A stretch of DNA of 64,000 nucleotides from a candidate division CSSED10-310 bacterium (GCA_016927905.1 JAFGLW010000001.1:186001-250000), one strand, 5' to 3'. Counted from the first letter of the stretch, positions 49,869-60,700 are shown. Notes: a model not told the origin generated them from the letters alone. Numbers and translations are program-made.

Positions 49869-50426
49869 ATGAACAAGCTCTACATACTCTGCATTTTGGG
49901 ATTGACACTTGCGGTTCTGCTGCCGGTTTCCGCCAGCACCGGAACGCATTCTCTGGGTCTGGGTCTGCATTATTTCTATGCGTTGGGAGACATCGAAGAC
50001 GATCTGGACGGTGATATCGAAGATGCATTCCATCGAGACGGTTTTGCATTCAATGCATCCTACCGCTACAAGCCCAACCGGCTCTTCGGTTATCAGATTG
50101 AAATCCAGGCGCTGCCCAGCGGATATTACGATGCCGAAGAAGCATTTTCACCCCGAGCCTTCATTCTCCTGGGTCATATCGTCTATGCCGGAGTTGGTGT
50201 TGGCTGGAATTATGTGACATGGGAGTCCGAAACCGCTTCGTTGCACGATTATACGGACTGGTCCGATCCATTTTTTTTGATTCGGGGCGGGCTGGATCTG
50301 CCATTCCTTCTTCCCCGGTTGCGGCTGGACCTGAACGCCAGCTATGAAGTGAATCAATGGAACGATATAGATTACTTTGACAGCGATGCGATCACCTTTG
50401 GCATCGGAGCCCGGATCAATCTTTGA
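49869..50426 (+). CDS. Small outer-membrane beta-barrel protein
   Basis: A 185-residue protein with a signal peptide ('ILGLTLAVLLPVSAS') and alternating amphipathic strands, ending 'ITFGIGARINL' in the style of an 8-strand barrel. Aromatic residues are abundant. Resembles OmpW/OprF-N-type or OMP_b-brl domains, with no specific family identified. 23 bases after mraY, with AAGGAG before the ATG. Confidence 0.75.
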   Translation: MNKLYILCILGLTLAVLLPVSASTGTHSLGLGLHYFYALGDIEDDLDGDIEDAFHRDGFAFNASYRYKPNRLFGYQIEIQALPSGYYDAEEAFSPRAFILLGHIVYAGVGVGWNYVTWESETASLHDYTDWSDPFFLIRGGLDLPFLLPRLRLDLNASYEVNQWNDIDYFDSDAITFGIGARINL

Positions 50427-50433
50427 AACTCCG

Positions 50434-51960
50434 TCACTGAAACAGGTGGTTTGACCCGCTGTTTTGTTTTTGAGTTTTTTCCGGCAGTTTGATTCGCGTG
50501 TTCTTTTTCGATCTGTTTCCCGGTTTCTTTATTTCCCTCTGACCGGGTTGAAGGGGTTCGATGGTGGATCCTTCTCCTTGTTTGGCCGGGACCGGTCGTT
50601 TTCTAAGGTCTTTCGGTCCCCGATATTGATCGGATCTCAAGGGCAGGTACCCGTAACCGGAATAACTCCGGACATCTGGTTGCGACCGCTGGATTGACCG
50701 GGAGTGAGAACGATAATCCCGGGAATTATACAGCTGTCTGGCCTGGGATGTGATTTCTTCCGGGGGATTGTTCCGCCACTGGGTCGAATCCGGCATCAGC
50801 TCGAGACCTCTGGAAGATCGGACGGGCACCTGATTGATCAGTTCTTCAATATTCTGCCCGGCTTCAACCGGAATGCCCAATTCCAGACGGCTGTTCTTGG
50901 GAACGGACCCGCTTCGCAGTCTGCCCTCGGCATCCAGATCATCCCGGGGATGAATCGGTACCCAGTGAACGGACCGCCCGTGATAGCGCCAGCTTGCCCA
51001 GTGCGGTCCCCATCTCCAGTGGGGAACCCACATCCAGCCGAACTCAAAATAGTAGGCCCAGTAACCGTAGTGATACGCAGTCCATCCCCACGGTTCATCC
51101 GGAATCCAGGTCCATCCCCACCCCGGAATCCAAGACCAGTAACCGTAATGGTATGGCGTCCACCCGATGGATACGTAAGGCACCCAGCAATACCCGCCGA
51201 GATAGACATTGAAGATCCACCTCCCATGACCGGCCAGGTCTGCGTAAGCACCGCGATGATCATCCGGAATGTAACCTTCCGTGCGATAGGCACCTCCCAG
51301 GAACTTGTCCCGCTCGATAACCCATTCGTCAAATTCGTCTTCCTCCGGCAGATCCATCCTCTCCATTCGATCCGATACGGGATCCGACTGGATCGCTTCA
51401 CCCGCCTGGAATGTATGAATGCGACCCGATTGTTTAAATTCAACCGAACCATCTCTGACATGACATTCCATGAATCCGTTCGAATCCTGAAATATTCTGA
51501 TCAGACCGCTCCGAGGCAGATAAAACCTTCCCGAGTTGACATCCACATAGCGTCTGGATCCGATATCGGCCGGTTCTCTGAACCGGATCGCAAAGTCCCC
51601 GACCCATAATTTTAAACCGGTGATCTGGCTGGTCGCGTTCTCACCAAAACCAAGATCGGTCAGATCCAGCTTGGTGTTATAATAGATCCAGGCGGTATCG
51701 CCATTGTCGATCTGGATTTCCACGGCTCCGTCAGAACCCGATACGAGTCTGTCTCCATCCAGAAACGGATGATTCATCCGGGCTGGCTGCTCATCCATTT
51801 CCGAACTCACCTGAATGGTGACGTCGCCGCTGACGATCGCCATCCGGGCATACCGGATCCCAGACTCCGACGGATTCATGTCTTCGGCATTCGCATGGAA
51901 TACAGAACAGACCATGAAGGCGCAAGCGACCCCGATATTCAGCACATTACGGAATTTCAT
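50434..51960 (-). CDS. FecR-like / DUF6600 Trp-Tyr-rich secreted protein
   Basis: A 508-residue protein. Start at 51960 (AAGGAG on the minus strand); signal peptide ends near 'HANA'. The N-terminal domain resembles FecR ('RYARMAIVSGDVTIQV', 'GRFYLPRSGLIRI'). The middle carries Trp/Tyr-rich units such as 'GYWSWIPGWGWTWIP' and 'HYGYWAYYFEFGWMWVP', a DUF6600 pattern. The C-terminus is basic and Pro/Ser-rich. The ORF track extends to 52017 with no ribosome site. Function unknown; probably cell-envelope. Confidence 0.8.
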   Translation of the reverse strand: MKFRNVLNIGVACAFMVCSVFHANAEDMNPSESGIRYARMAIVSGDVTIQVSSEMDEQPARMNHPFLDGDRLVSGSDGAVEIQIDNGDTAWIYYNTKLDLTDLGFGENATSQITGLKLWVGDFAIRFREPADIGSRRYVDVNSGRFYLPRSGLIRIFQDSNGFMECHVRDGSVEFKQSGRIHTFQAGEAIQSDPVSDRMERMDLPEEDEFDEWVIERDKFLGGAYRTEGYIPDDHRGAYADLAGHGRWIFNVYLGGYCWVPYVSIGWTPYHYGYWSWIPGWGWTWIPDEPWGWTAYHYGYWAYYFEFGWMWVPHWRWGPHWASWRYHGRSVHWVPIHPRDDLDAEGRLRSGSVPKNSRLELGIPVEAGQNIEELINQVPVRSSRGLELMPDSTQWRNNPPEEITSQARQLYNSRDYRSHSRSIQRSQPDVRSYSGYGYLPLRSDQYRGPKDLRKRPVPAKQGEGSTIEPLQPGQREIKKPGNRSKKNTRIKLPEKTQKQNSGSNHLFQ

Positions 51961-52109
51961 CTGGACACATCTCCTTTCCTCCAGCCTGAAATCATGCAAA
52001 TACCGAGCCAGCAACATCTTCCGCGCAAATCGATCTCACGTCTCATGAAATGCCGTCTGGATGAATTCTCGACCGGCGGGAATCCTGAATTTGTCATGAA
52101 GATGACCCA

Positions 52110-52137
52110 GCCGGTGTCTACTCCAGAGGACACCGGC
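52110..52137 (-). terminator. Hairpin at the asd stop codon
   Basis: A perfect 9-bp inverted repeat (GCCGGTGTC / GACACCGGC) with a 10-base loop spans the asd stop. No T-tract follows, so termination by this hairpin alone is doubtful; it may be coincidental. Confidence 0.3.
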
Positions 52138-53188
52138 CCGCTATCAGGTTTCTAGCTGCCAGGAGTTCGGCCACCAGAATCGAACCCCCCGCTGCACCGC
52201 GAATGGTGTTGTGACCCAGAACCGAAAAGTGATAATCGAGCACGTTGCACGATCTGAGTCTCCCGATCCAGATTGTCATACCGTTTCCCGAATCCCTGTC
52301 CAGTCTGGGCTGGGGCCGGTTGTCGACGCAAGTGTACCGGATTGACCGGGAAGGCAGGGAGGGAAGTTGCAAACCGGCTATCCCGGGAGTGTAATCCTGC
52401 CACGCTGCAATCATTTCTTCCGGTTTGGGCCTTTGTTTCAATCGAACCGAGACCGAAAGGAGGTGACCATCCGTAACTTGAACCCTGTGGCATCGGGCGC
52501 TGATATTCATCCGTTTTGGAACGATCGAATTCCCGCTCAAAGTCCCGAAAATTTTTAATGGTTCGGTCTGTATCTTTTCTTCTTCTCCGGGAATATAAGG
52601 AATAATATTATCGAGAATATCCATAGCGCCCGGTCCCGGATAGCCGGCTCCGGAAAGAGCCTGAAGCGTGGTCACCACGACGTCTTCAAGGCCGAATTTT
52701 GCTTGAAGGGGGGCCAGGGCGAGACTTAGAATAATGGTTGAGCAATTGGGATTGGTTACGATAAAGCCTTCGGAATTCAACCGTTTTTTCTGACTTTCGA
52801 TCAGCGACAGATGTTCTGAATTGATTTCAGGAACAATCAACGGAACATCTTTCACCAACCGGTGTGTGCGCGCATTGGATATGACCGGAGTGCCGAATGA
52901 TGCAAAATCGGTTTCGATTGATCCGGCGACGCCGGCATCCAGTCCCGAGAACACCAGATCAAGTCCTTCAGCCGGCAGGCAGGCTTCAACCGTGAGTCTG
53001 GAGCAGTATTCGGGAATCGGATCGTCCAGATGCCACAAGCAGGCTTCCGGATATGGTTTTCCTTTTGATTTACCGGATGCCATGAGAGAAACCGGTTCAA
53101 ACCAGGGATGCCGGGCAAGCAGGGAAACAAAACGCTGACCCACCGCTCCGGTAGCCCCCAGAATTCCGACTCGATACTGCCGCTTCAT
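52118..53188 (-). CDS. asd: Aspartate-semialdehyde dehydrogenase (archaeal/fungal type)
   Basis: NADPH-dependent reduction of aspartyl phosphate to the semialdehyde, feeding lysine, DAP, methionine and threonine synthesis. 356 residues: nucleotide motif 'GATGAVG' (11-17), nucleophile Cys149 in 'NPNCST', and 'RCHRVQVTDGH' for the catalytic His. The sequence form and length fit the archaeal/fungal subfamily rather than the E. coli one. It is 18 bases before the first glycosyltransferase in transcription order. Confidence 0.93.
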   Translation of the reverse strand: MKRQYRVGILGATGAVGQRFVSLLARHPWFEPVSLMASGKSKGKPYPEACLWHLDDPIPEYCSRLTVEACLPAEGLDLVFSGLDAGVAGSIETDFASFGTPVISNARTHRLVKDVPLIVPEINSEHLSLIESQKKRLNSEGFIVTNPNCSTIILSLALAPLQAKFGLEDVVVTTLQALSGAGYPGPGAMDILDNIIPYIPGEEEKIQTEPLKIFGTLSGNSIVPKRMNISARCHRVQVTDGHLLSVSVRLKQRPKPEEMIAAWQDYTPGIAGLQLPSLPSRSIRYTCVDNRPQPRLDRDSGNGMTIWIGRLRSCNVLDYHFSVLGHNTIRGAAGGSILVAELLAARNLIAGRCPLE

Positions 53189-53206
53189 ATCAGTGATTCT
53201 CCCGCT

Positions 53207-54322
53207 TCAACGCCGTTTCAAGGCTGTACATATCGGACAGATTTGCGCGGCGGTTTTTTCCCATGTATATACGGCTGCTCTCGCGTATCCCAAATCCCGG
53301 AACCGGGCAGCATCCTCTTTGTCTTCCGACAACCGGATCATGGCGTTCGACATATTGACCGGATCGGCGGGATCGATGAGAATCCCGGAATCGCCGACCA
53401 CTTCCGGGATTGATGACCGTTCCGAAGCGATCACCGGACAGCCGGAAGCCATTGCCTCCAGAACCGGCAATCCGAATCCTTCGTACAAGGAAGGATAGAT
53501 CATGAATTCGGCCATGGCATATATTGCACCCAATACATTTTCGGGAATGTAGTTCAATAATCTGACGGAGAATTCCATGTCGTGTCTTTCGGCTCGCTTT
53601 TTGATTTCACGGGCCCGGTGTCCTTCCTTCCCGACAATGATGAGGGGAAGTGGACGCTCCGTTCGTCTTCGATAAACAGCATAGGCATCGAGAAGTGCCA
53701 TGAGATTTTTTCGCGGTTCGATCGATGCAATGGTCAGGATATAGGCGTTCGGCAGAGCCCATTTTTTTCGGATTTCCGCATCCCGGCTCCTGTCCCGATG
53801 CATGAAACCGGGTTGAACGCCGTATGGTACCACTCGCACCTTGGATTCCGCCACGGGGAAGAGTTCGACGATCCGGCCTGCTGCAAATCGGGATGAAGTA
53901 ATGATGGCATCGGCCCTGTGGCAGGAAGATCTGATCATCAGCCGCAGATATTTGACGAATCTGTGGGGGAACGATTCCGGACAGTCAAAAACAGCCATAT
54001 CGTGAATCATGACAACCTGGGGAACGGGAGATTTCAACTGGATTGAATAGAAACCGGGGCTGAAATAAAGATCGAATGATTCGGTTTTCAGCAGTCTGCG
54101 CAGGTTTAAATTTCGATAGAGATCGCCGCTGGGATGGCTGTCGAATGGGACCGGTGCCCGGATGTATTCGACGCTGGGTATGGTTCCCGGATGATCGACA
54201 TACAGCGCACAAACGGTCAGGTGAGGGCAGTAATCCACCAGTGCTTTGAGCAGATTTTCAGCCAGCCTGCCCACCCCGGTTCGTCCGGCGGTTATGAACC
54301 GCGCATCATACAGAATCTTCAT
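53207..54322 (-). CDS. Glycosyltransferase family 4 protein
   Basis: A 371-residue GT-B-fold retaining glycosyltransferase. The N-terminal 'TAGRTGVGRLAENLL' has the acceptor-side glycine loop and the C-terminal 'YEGFGLPVLEAMASGCPVIASE' is the EX7E sugar-nucleotide motif. It is probably in exopolysaccharide or LPS-like glycan assembly. Its start overlaps the stop of the second glycosyltransferase by 4 bases. Confidence 0.92.
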   Translation of the reverse strand: MKILYDARFITAGRTGVGRLAENLLKALVDYCPHLTVCALYVDHPGTIPSVEYIRAPVPFDSHPSGDLYRNLNLRRLLKTESFDLYFSPGFYSIQLKSPVPQVVMIHDMAVFDCPESFPHRFVKYLRLMIRSSCHRADAIITSSRFAAGRIVELFPVAESKVRVVPYGVQPGFMHRDRSRDAEIRKKWALPNAYILTIASIEPRKNLMALLDAYAVYRRRTERPLPLIIVGKEGHRAREIKKRAERHDMEFSVRLLNYIPENVLGAIYAMAEFMIYPSLYEGFGLPVLEAMASGCPVIASERSSIPEVVGDSGILIDPADPVNMSNAMIRLSEDKEDAARFRDLGYARAAVYTWEKTAAQICPICTALKRR

Positions 54323-55458
54323 TCCCGGACGACTTCTTGATATACCTCGAGATGCCGTTTTGCCGCCGCATCCCAGGTATAGCTTCGGGCTTTTTCCAGC
54401 GCAGTCCGGCGGATATCGGCTGTCATTGTTTCATCTTCGATCATCCGGACCAGCTGATGGGACAAACCATCCCTATCTTCCGGATGAAAATAAACGATGG
54501 AATCCCCCAGCATTTCCCGGTGAGCCGGAATGTCACTTGCCAGAACCGGCGCTCCGCAAGCCGCAGCCTCCAGTGGCGGAAAACCGAAACCTTCCTCCCA
54601 GGACGGAAACACGGCCAGATCCGCGCCGTTGTACAGGTCAGTAAGGGTCTCAAATGCCACGTATCCCGGTAAGATCACCTTGTTCTCCAGTTTCAACTGC
54701 CTGATCCGCCGCTCAACGTCTTTCAAACTACCGGCAAACTGCCCGGCAATGATCAGCGGGATATGTGGATGAAGGCGGGAAAACCTGGAAAATGCTTCGA
54801 TGAGGACCGGGTAGTTTTTTCTGGCTTCGATCGTGCCGACCGACAGAATGTAACTGGCGGGATATCCCTGTTTCTGCAGCCTTTGTTTGACCGCTGGGAT
54901 ATCATCAGCCGGCATGAATCTGCGGTGCAATCCATGATGAATAACCCGGATTCTGTCCGGATCGATTGAAAACAGCTGCTGGATGTCCGATTTAACGGTG
55001 TCGCTGACCGCGACAATCCGGTTGGCTCTGGCGAGATTTTGCCGGAGCGTATCTCGGTGATATCTGCCGGAATATCTCGATCCGTAATCCGTGCGCTTGA
55101 TGAACGCCAAATCGTGAACAGTAGCCACGATGCGCTCGATGCCGGAAGGCTGATAGATGAAATTGGGGGAATGAAACAGGTCGTAGGATCTTGTTCCGGA
55201 CAGCCATTCGATTTGGGGCCATTTATATCTGCGCCAGCTCTCCAGGAGAAGCTTGCCGGGTATTCTCCGCCGGACGATCCTGGCATTGGCATTTTCCCGG
55301 ATGAAGCCGCTCGGGGTCGGACCTTTGGCAGCATTCATGAGAAGCGTATATTGTGCTTCCGGATCCAGGGGAATGAGAGCCTCCATAAGATTCCGTGTAT
55401 ACACTCCGATCCCCGTAAGCTCCTTCATCAGGCAACTGGCGTCAATGAGAATCTTCAT
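54319..55458 (-). CDS. Glycosyltransferase family 4 protein
   Basis: A 379-residue GT-B enzyme like its neighbour: 'KELTGIGVYTRNLMEAL' at the N-terminus and 'EEGFGFPPLEAAACGAPVLASD' as the EX7E motif. The pair are paralogous and translationally coupled, suggesting that they add successive sugars in the same glycan. No polymerase, flippase or sugar-nucleotide gene is next to them. Confidence 0.92.
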   Translation of the reverse strand: MKILIDASCLMKELTGIGVYTRNLMEALIPLDPEAQYTLLMNAAKGPTPSGFIRENANARIVRRRIPGKLLLESWRRYKWPQIEWLSGTRSYDLFHSPNFIYQPSGIERIVATVHDLAFIKRTDYGSRYSGRYHRDTLRQNLARANRIVAVSDTVKSDIQQLFSIDPDRIRVIHHGLHRRFMPADDIPAVKQRLQKQGYPASYILSVGTIEARKNYPVLIEAFSRFSRLHPHIPLIIAGQFAGSLKDVERRIRQLKLENKVILPGYVAFETLTDLYNGADLAVFPSWEEGFGFPPLEAAACGAPVLASDIPAHREMLGDSIVYFHPEDRDGLSHQLVRMIEDETMTADIRRTALEKARSYTWDAAAKRHLEVYQEVVRE

Positions 55459-55529
55459 TGTACGGATACCGGCCCGAATCAGTCACGACCGTCAAACCGG
55501 ATCGGGCAGTTGGCATTGTTCACACCCTG

Positions 55530-55535
55530 ATTATA
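55530..55535 (-). promoter_or_regulatory. Consensus -10 box upstream of the glycosyltransferase pair
   Basis: TATAAT on the minus strand 72 bases upstream of the 55458 ATG. No good -35 at the usual distance. Confidence 0.3.
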
Positions 55536-55595
55536 TCATCCATCCCGGATATTTCTATGTTCTGCCTTTTCTCGTTGACTCGTGTCCGATCCGGA

Positions 55596-57545
55596 TTATC
55601 TGCTGCGAATTCCCAGTATGAATATGAATGCCGCCAGAAGGATGCCGATGAACAGTGGGGAAGCAGATGGAACATCGATTCCACCTCCGACCGGTTCGGC
55701 AAGGATCGATATGTCATCCACGAAATACTCGACCTGGAGAGCGGTACTGATAAACTGTATATTTGAGAACGAGGTGAATTCGGCGTAATTGGGATCCAGG
55801 GAAATTGAATTGATCTTGGCCGGAGAGGATTCCGGATCGAGATACATGTGGATGCCGGTTTCCGGTCCCTGGTGCACCGTCTCGACGATGACGTGGTGCC
55901 AACCTTGTCCTCGGGGACGGGTGGTATCCACCCAGGCGGTGTTGATCCCGAGAAAGTAGGTTGTGGCATCAGTAATATTGTTCCGGACACCCACCATCCG
56001 GTACACATCAGCATCCGCGCCGTTGTCACCGTAAAGCTGCACCCAGAAGTTTTCCTGTGGATCTTCCGCACCCGGCTGACCAAAGGGATCGTAGAACCAG
56101 AAATCAAGCGATCCGGCCATTTGCTGGGGGTAGTTCATTTCAAGTGTGCCGCCCCGGTCTTTGCTGATCATGAACCGGTATGCCGGATTGGCGGGTCTGT
56201 CCGGAGGGTTTGTATAAACCTCCACACCGGTATGAGCGCTCCAGCCGGGAAAACCCGGATCATCGCATTCGTCTCCGAATCCGGCGAGATTCCAGACCGC
56301 CCAGACATTATCCAGACCGAAATTCCACTCTTCGAACGCGATGGCGAGCTGTTCGTCGGACGCGAACGCAGCAAGTCGTGGATGAGTCGGCGAGATCGAT
56401 TCGTGGGTACCCGGTCGGCTGATCAACTGAATCGGATAGAAACTCGGCAGCGTCATCGGTTCATAAGTCATTGCTGCGTATACCTTGTTGACTCCCGTTA
56501 TATCCAGCGTTGCCCAGGCAAGGTGCAGCTCATCGTTCCGGGCGAAAACCGCATCGATGTTTTCCGGTTCGAACGGCAGCGCATTGGTAACCTGATGGAT
56601 CACCGCCGAGCCTGATTGCCATAAATGCCACGTGGCACCCTGCCAGTCGATGTTGGCTTCCACGATGCACCTGACATCGACGGGGGGAGATAAAAAACCG
56701 TATTCGTAACCGATCCCCACCATGAGATCCCCGACGGCAAAGGAACCGACCGCACAGATCGCTGGATCAGTCGGTGAATTGACCAAATTCGGTTCATTGA
56801 TCTGCCTTTCCCAGGTGAATCCCCCACCGACCGTGACCTTATTAATCGATCGTCTTGCGATTCCATAGGATTGAGCGTCGATAAAATCATATGCGATGTA
56901 GATAAATCCCTCTGCATCGGTGCACAGATCCACATTTGCAAAAGTTTCGGTGCTGACACTTTCGATATCGAAAACATCACTCCACCCGCCGTCGAAGTGC
57001 GCGATTGTGATCTTGTTATTGAATTCATGGATATAAGCAAAATACACGTGATCCGCGTAGGTCGTCACTGCATAATCCTGGGTCGGGTTCAGGGGCAGGG
57101 GATATCCCAGCAGTTCCATCCAGTTGCCGTCATATTCATATATACTCAAATAATTGGGATTGTTCCGGGATACGATGACATCCAGAAAACCCGGCATGGT
57201 TCCCCTGGACCCGATTCTCGGGTAATCCAGACCGTTGTCCACGGTCTCTGTATCCACCGGAACCGAGCTGCCGATAAATACGCCGCCTGTTCCGAACCGG
57301 TGATAAATGTGAGCGAATGCATCGGGAGGTCGCACATCCCGCCAGACAGCCTGCAGATATCCCATATCATTGAAGATAATATCGGGTGATGTCTGCTCCA
57401 GAGGCAGATACACATCTTCAATGATCGGCACGGTCCCGCCGTACATATAGCTCAGAACCGTCACCGGAAACAGGCAGATCAATAAAGCGAACACAACACC
57501 CCGGAAATTGGCCGTGACCAATACGTTACCGGCTGATCTTTTCAT
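55596..57545 (-). CDS. Secreted surface protein with LamG-like domain and C-terminal anchor
   Basis: A 649-residue protein. Start at 57545 with GGGGGAG 6 bases upstream; signal peptide ends near 'VLSYMYGG'. The N-terminal two thirds carry repeated beta-propeller-like units ('HIYHRFGTGGVF', 'IYEYDGNW'), then a concanavalin-like domain ('GSLDFWFYDPFGQPG', 'GWHHVIVE', 'EYFVDDIS'). The C-terminus 'VPSASPLFIG' plus a hydrophobic helix ending in IRSR looks like the anchor of the 13778 surface protein. Likely extracellular, carbohydrate- or protein-binding. Confidence 0.8.
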   Translation of the reverse strand: MKRSAGNVLVTANFRGVVFALLICLFPVTVLSYMYGGTVPIIEDVYLPLEQTSPDIIFNDMGYLQAVWRDVRPPDAFAHIYHRFGTGGVFIGSSVPVDTETVDNGLDYPRIGSRGTMPGFLDVIVSRNNPNYLSIYEYDGNWMELLGYPLPLNPTQDYAVTTYADHVYFAYIHEFNNKITIAHFDGGWSDVFDIESVSTETFANVDLCTDAEGFIYIAYDFIDAQSYGIARRSINKVTVGGGFTWERQINEPNLVNSPTDPAICAVGSFAVGDLMVGIGYEYGFLSPPVDVRCIVEANIDWQGATWHLWQSGSAVIHQVTNALPFEPENIDAVFARNDELHLAWATLDITGVNKVYAAMTYEPMTLPSFYPIQLISRPGTHESISPTHPRLAAFASDEQLAIAFEEWNFGLDNVWAVWNLAGFGDECDDPGFPGWSAHTGVEVYTNPPDRPANPAYRFMISKDRGGTLEMNYPQQMAGSLDFWFYDPFGQPGAEDPQENFWVQLYGDNGADADVYRMVGVRNNITDATTYFLGINTAWVDTTRPRGQGWHHVIVETVHQGPETGIHMYLDPESSPAKINSISLDPNYAEFTSFSNIQFISTALQVEYFVDDISILAEPVGGGIDVPSASPLFIGILLAAFIFILGIRSR

Positions 57546-57693
57546 GATTGACTCCCCCTTGAGTGCACCCTGATCGGCTTCGATCCGAAACGGGGATCCC
57601 GGTCCGGATCCTGAAGTCGGGTGATTTTTCCGTTGAAACGTCCCGGTACTTCTGCATTCAGTTCGATTTTGCCCTGAAACATTGTTACTTATT

Positions 57694-57722
57694 ATTGTAA
57701 TGAGGATTGATACACCCGTCAA
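57694..57722 (-). promoter_or_regulatory. Sigma70 promoter overlapping the kinase stop codon
   Basis: On the minus strand TTGACG (57722-57717), 17-base spacer and TACAAT (57699-57694). It overlaps the 3' end of the kinase gene and lies 149 bases before the surface-protein ATG. Confidence 0.6.
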
Positions 57723-60700
57723 TCCGCCGGTTTGATATTTAAAAAACGCCGGTATGCGGAAGCTTCTTTTTTCAAACCCATTCGATCGTCAAGATCCACC
57801 AGGTACTGAATCCCGGCCCGGACCTCTTCCTGTGAAAAGAAGACCTTTCGGTGGGACGGTTCCACTTTCTTGTTGATGGAGAGGATTACAGCTATGGCTT
57901 TGCGCAGGGAGCGGCGGGCGTGTCCGGGTCGATTTTCATGGATCAGCGCACGGCCGATAATCACGCAGAACCGCCACTCATAATTCACTTCGCCCCTCTG
58001 TCGGGACAGCTTCAATCCGCCTACAGCTTCTTTCCTCGCTTCCGAATAAGACTTCGATATCAGACAGATCGAGGCATACCGGAGTCTGGATCTGAGAATC
58101 GCATCCATGTCTCCCAGACACTCCGCCTCCTGCATCGCTTTCCGGCCCTCCGCCAATGCCGTTTCCATATCCCCGGTCAATGCGTCAATCCAGGCCAGAT
58201 TGGCCCTGCAGTGAATCTGCAGGGATTTCAATCCGACCTGATCCGCTTCATTGTAGCACTCGTGAAATTTAATCCGGGCTTCCCTTAATTGCCCCTTCAC
58301 CAAAAAGAATTCTCCGAACTGGTGATCCGCACTGACCTTCAACCATCTCTCCCCTGTCTCCTCTGCGATCCCCACGGCTTCCTGATAGCTTCTGAATGCC
58401 GGTTCATCCGCTCCCAGATCGGTCATCAGATTGGCGATATTGATCAGATTGATGGCCACTCCCAGTCGGTCGCCCAGCTCACGTGATATTCTCAGGGATT
58501 CACGGTAGCTTTGAATTGATTTCTCATAATCCCCGCCGGCATAATGATATAAACCCAGGTTCCCCTGAATGGTGGCAATCAGGTAAATGTCGCCGATCCG
58601 CCTGGATATCTCCAGCGCTTCACTGTTACAGGCCATCGCCTTTCTCTTTTCTCCCCGGGCATGATAAATTCCACCCAGGTTTACCAATCCCTTGGCAACC
58701 CTGAATGGATCATCCAGCTTTTTGTATAGATCGATGGATGAATTCAGCCATTTGAATGATTCTTCGTAACGCCCGTAATAGTAGTAGATCATCCCGATAT
58801 TCATGTCACACATCGCCACGCCGGGTTGCAGATCGTTTTTCAACATGTATTTCCGGACGGTGAGATAAACATCGAGAGCTTTCCGGTAATTACCCAGATT
58901 GATGAAAACACCTCCGATATTTCCCATCGTCAGGGCTCTGCGATAACCATTGTCCTTGGTATCCGGCAACAATTCGAGGCATTTCCTGAATGACGCAACA
59001 GCCGAGTCGAATTCGCCACGGTCTTTCTGAATTCCCCCGATGTAATACCAACCGATACCCTGGACCGATGGATCCTTCCCGTCCGCACCTGCCTGGATTA
59101 ATTTCCGGTATTCTTTCAACGCCTGATCAAGGTTCCCGGTCGCCTCGAAACTCAAACCGAGAATCCGATAAGCATCCCGGTACCACCCCGTCAACTGCTC
59201 CCCGGACAAACCCGTTTCAGGTAATAATTCCAGTATGCGACGGCTGTAATTGCGGGCGGATTCATGGATATATTGCGACAGAGCCCTGTCCGCAGATTTG
59301 GAATAGTATTCCACTGCGCTTTGCGCCTGCCTTCCCCGGTCAAAATGGAAGGCGGTCAATTCCCAGTATTCGGATTTTCCCGATCCATGAACGGCCAGAA
59401 TCGCCCGGGCAGCCTGACTGTGAATCCGCACGCGTCTTCTTCCACTTATGCCGTTAAACAAAACACTCCGGACCATGTTGTGCTTGAACCGCAACACCTC
59501 CCCGCCGGATCCCGGAATCTCCTCGATTAGATCCTCCCGCATCGCTTCATCCATGCGATCCAGCAGAATATCCTCATGCATTTCTACCACCCGCATCAGA
59601 ACCGAAAACTCAAAGCGCATCCCCAGAACGGATGCCCGTATCAGAATATTCCGCGTTTCCTCGTTCAATCTGTCCAAACGCCTTGAAATCAACTCCCGAA
59701 TACGGTCCGGTATCGGAATCCCAGTCGATGTCAACGACATGGATCCGCTGACACTGACATATTCACCCGTTTCCACCGCTTCAAAAATCCAGGCATCTCC
59801 CTCTCGAACCAGGATCTTTTCTTCAAGTAAACCTTTAAGTATCTCCTCGATAAAGAACGGATTGCCGCCACTTCCGCTGTAGACCCTTTCGAGCAGTTCC
59901 GGATCCGGTTCTTCGGTTCCAAGCAGCAGTCGGATGAGTTGTTCGGTCTGTTCACGATTCAAAGGATCCAGATCGATCGATTTGATGATGTTCAGTTCTT
60001 TGATTTTATTGATGATTTGGTGAAGCGCCTGATCGGTCTTGATGTCTTCGGAACGAAAAGTCGCCAGGATGGCGATGGGGATTCTTCTGGTTGTTTCTCC
60101 GGCGGAAAGGCTTCGAGCGATATAATGAAGGAATTCGATGCTCAGTTCATCCGCCCAGTGAATATCTTCCAGAACGAGTAAAATTTTGCGATGGTTGGCG
60201 GCATTGACCAGCAGAGACTTGATGGCGTCGAATGTTCTCAGTTTATCCTGCATTGGATCCAGAGCGACGGGTGGAGCTTGCTTCGCCACCCATTCGATTT
60301 CCTCGAAACGGGGGCATATCCGGGACAGGATTTTACCTCGATTTGCCAGAATCAGCTCCGCTTCATCCTTGGATTCGACCCTGAGCCGATCGGCAAGGAT
60401 TTCCAATGGTTGCAGGAAGCCGCCGTACGGAAACCGTTCCACTTCAAGGCACGAACCGCGCAGCACCGAAAATCCCTTGATTCTGGCATTGGCTCCGGCC
60501 TCTTTCATCAGCCTTGTCTTCCCGATCCCGGCCTCACCCTGAATTAGAAATATTGTGTTTGCAGTGGAGTGTATGTTTTCGAAGACCCCGTTGAATTCCG
60601 CAAGCACCGAATCGCGGCCGATCAGATCGGGTACCAGGAGGCCGGGAATGGCTGCCATAGCTGTATCGATCAGATCTTCGGAAACGGTCTCGGCTGTGAT

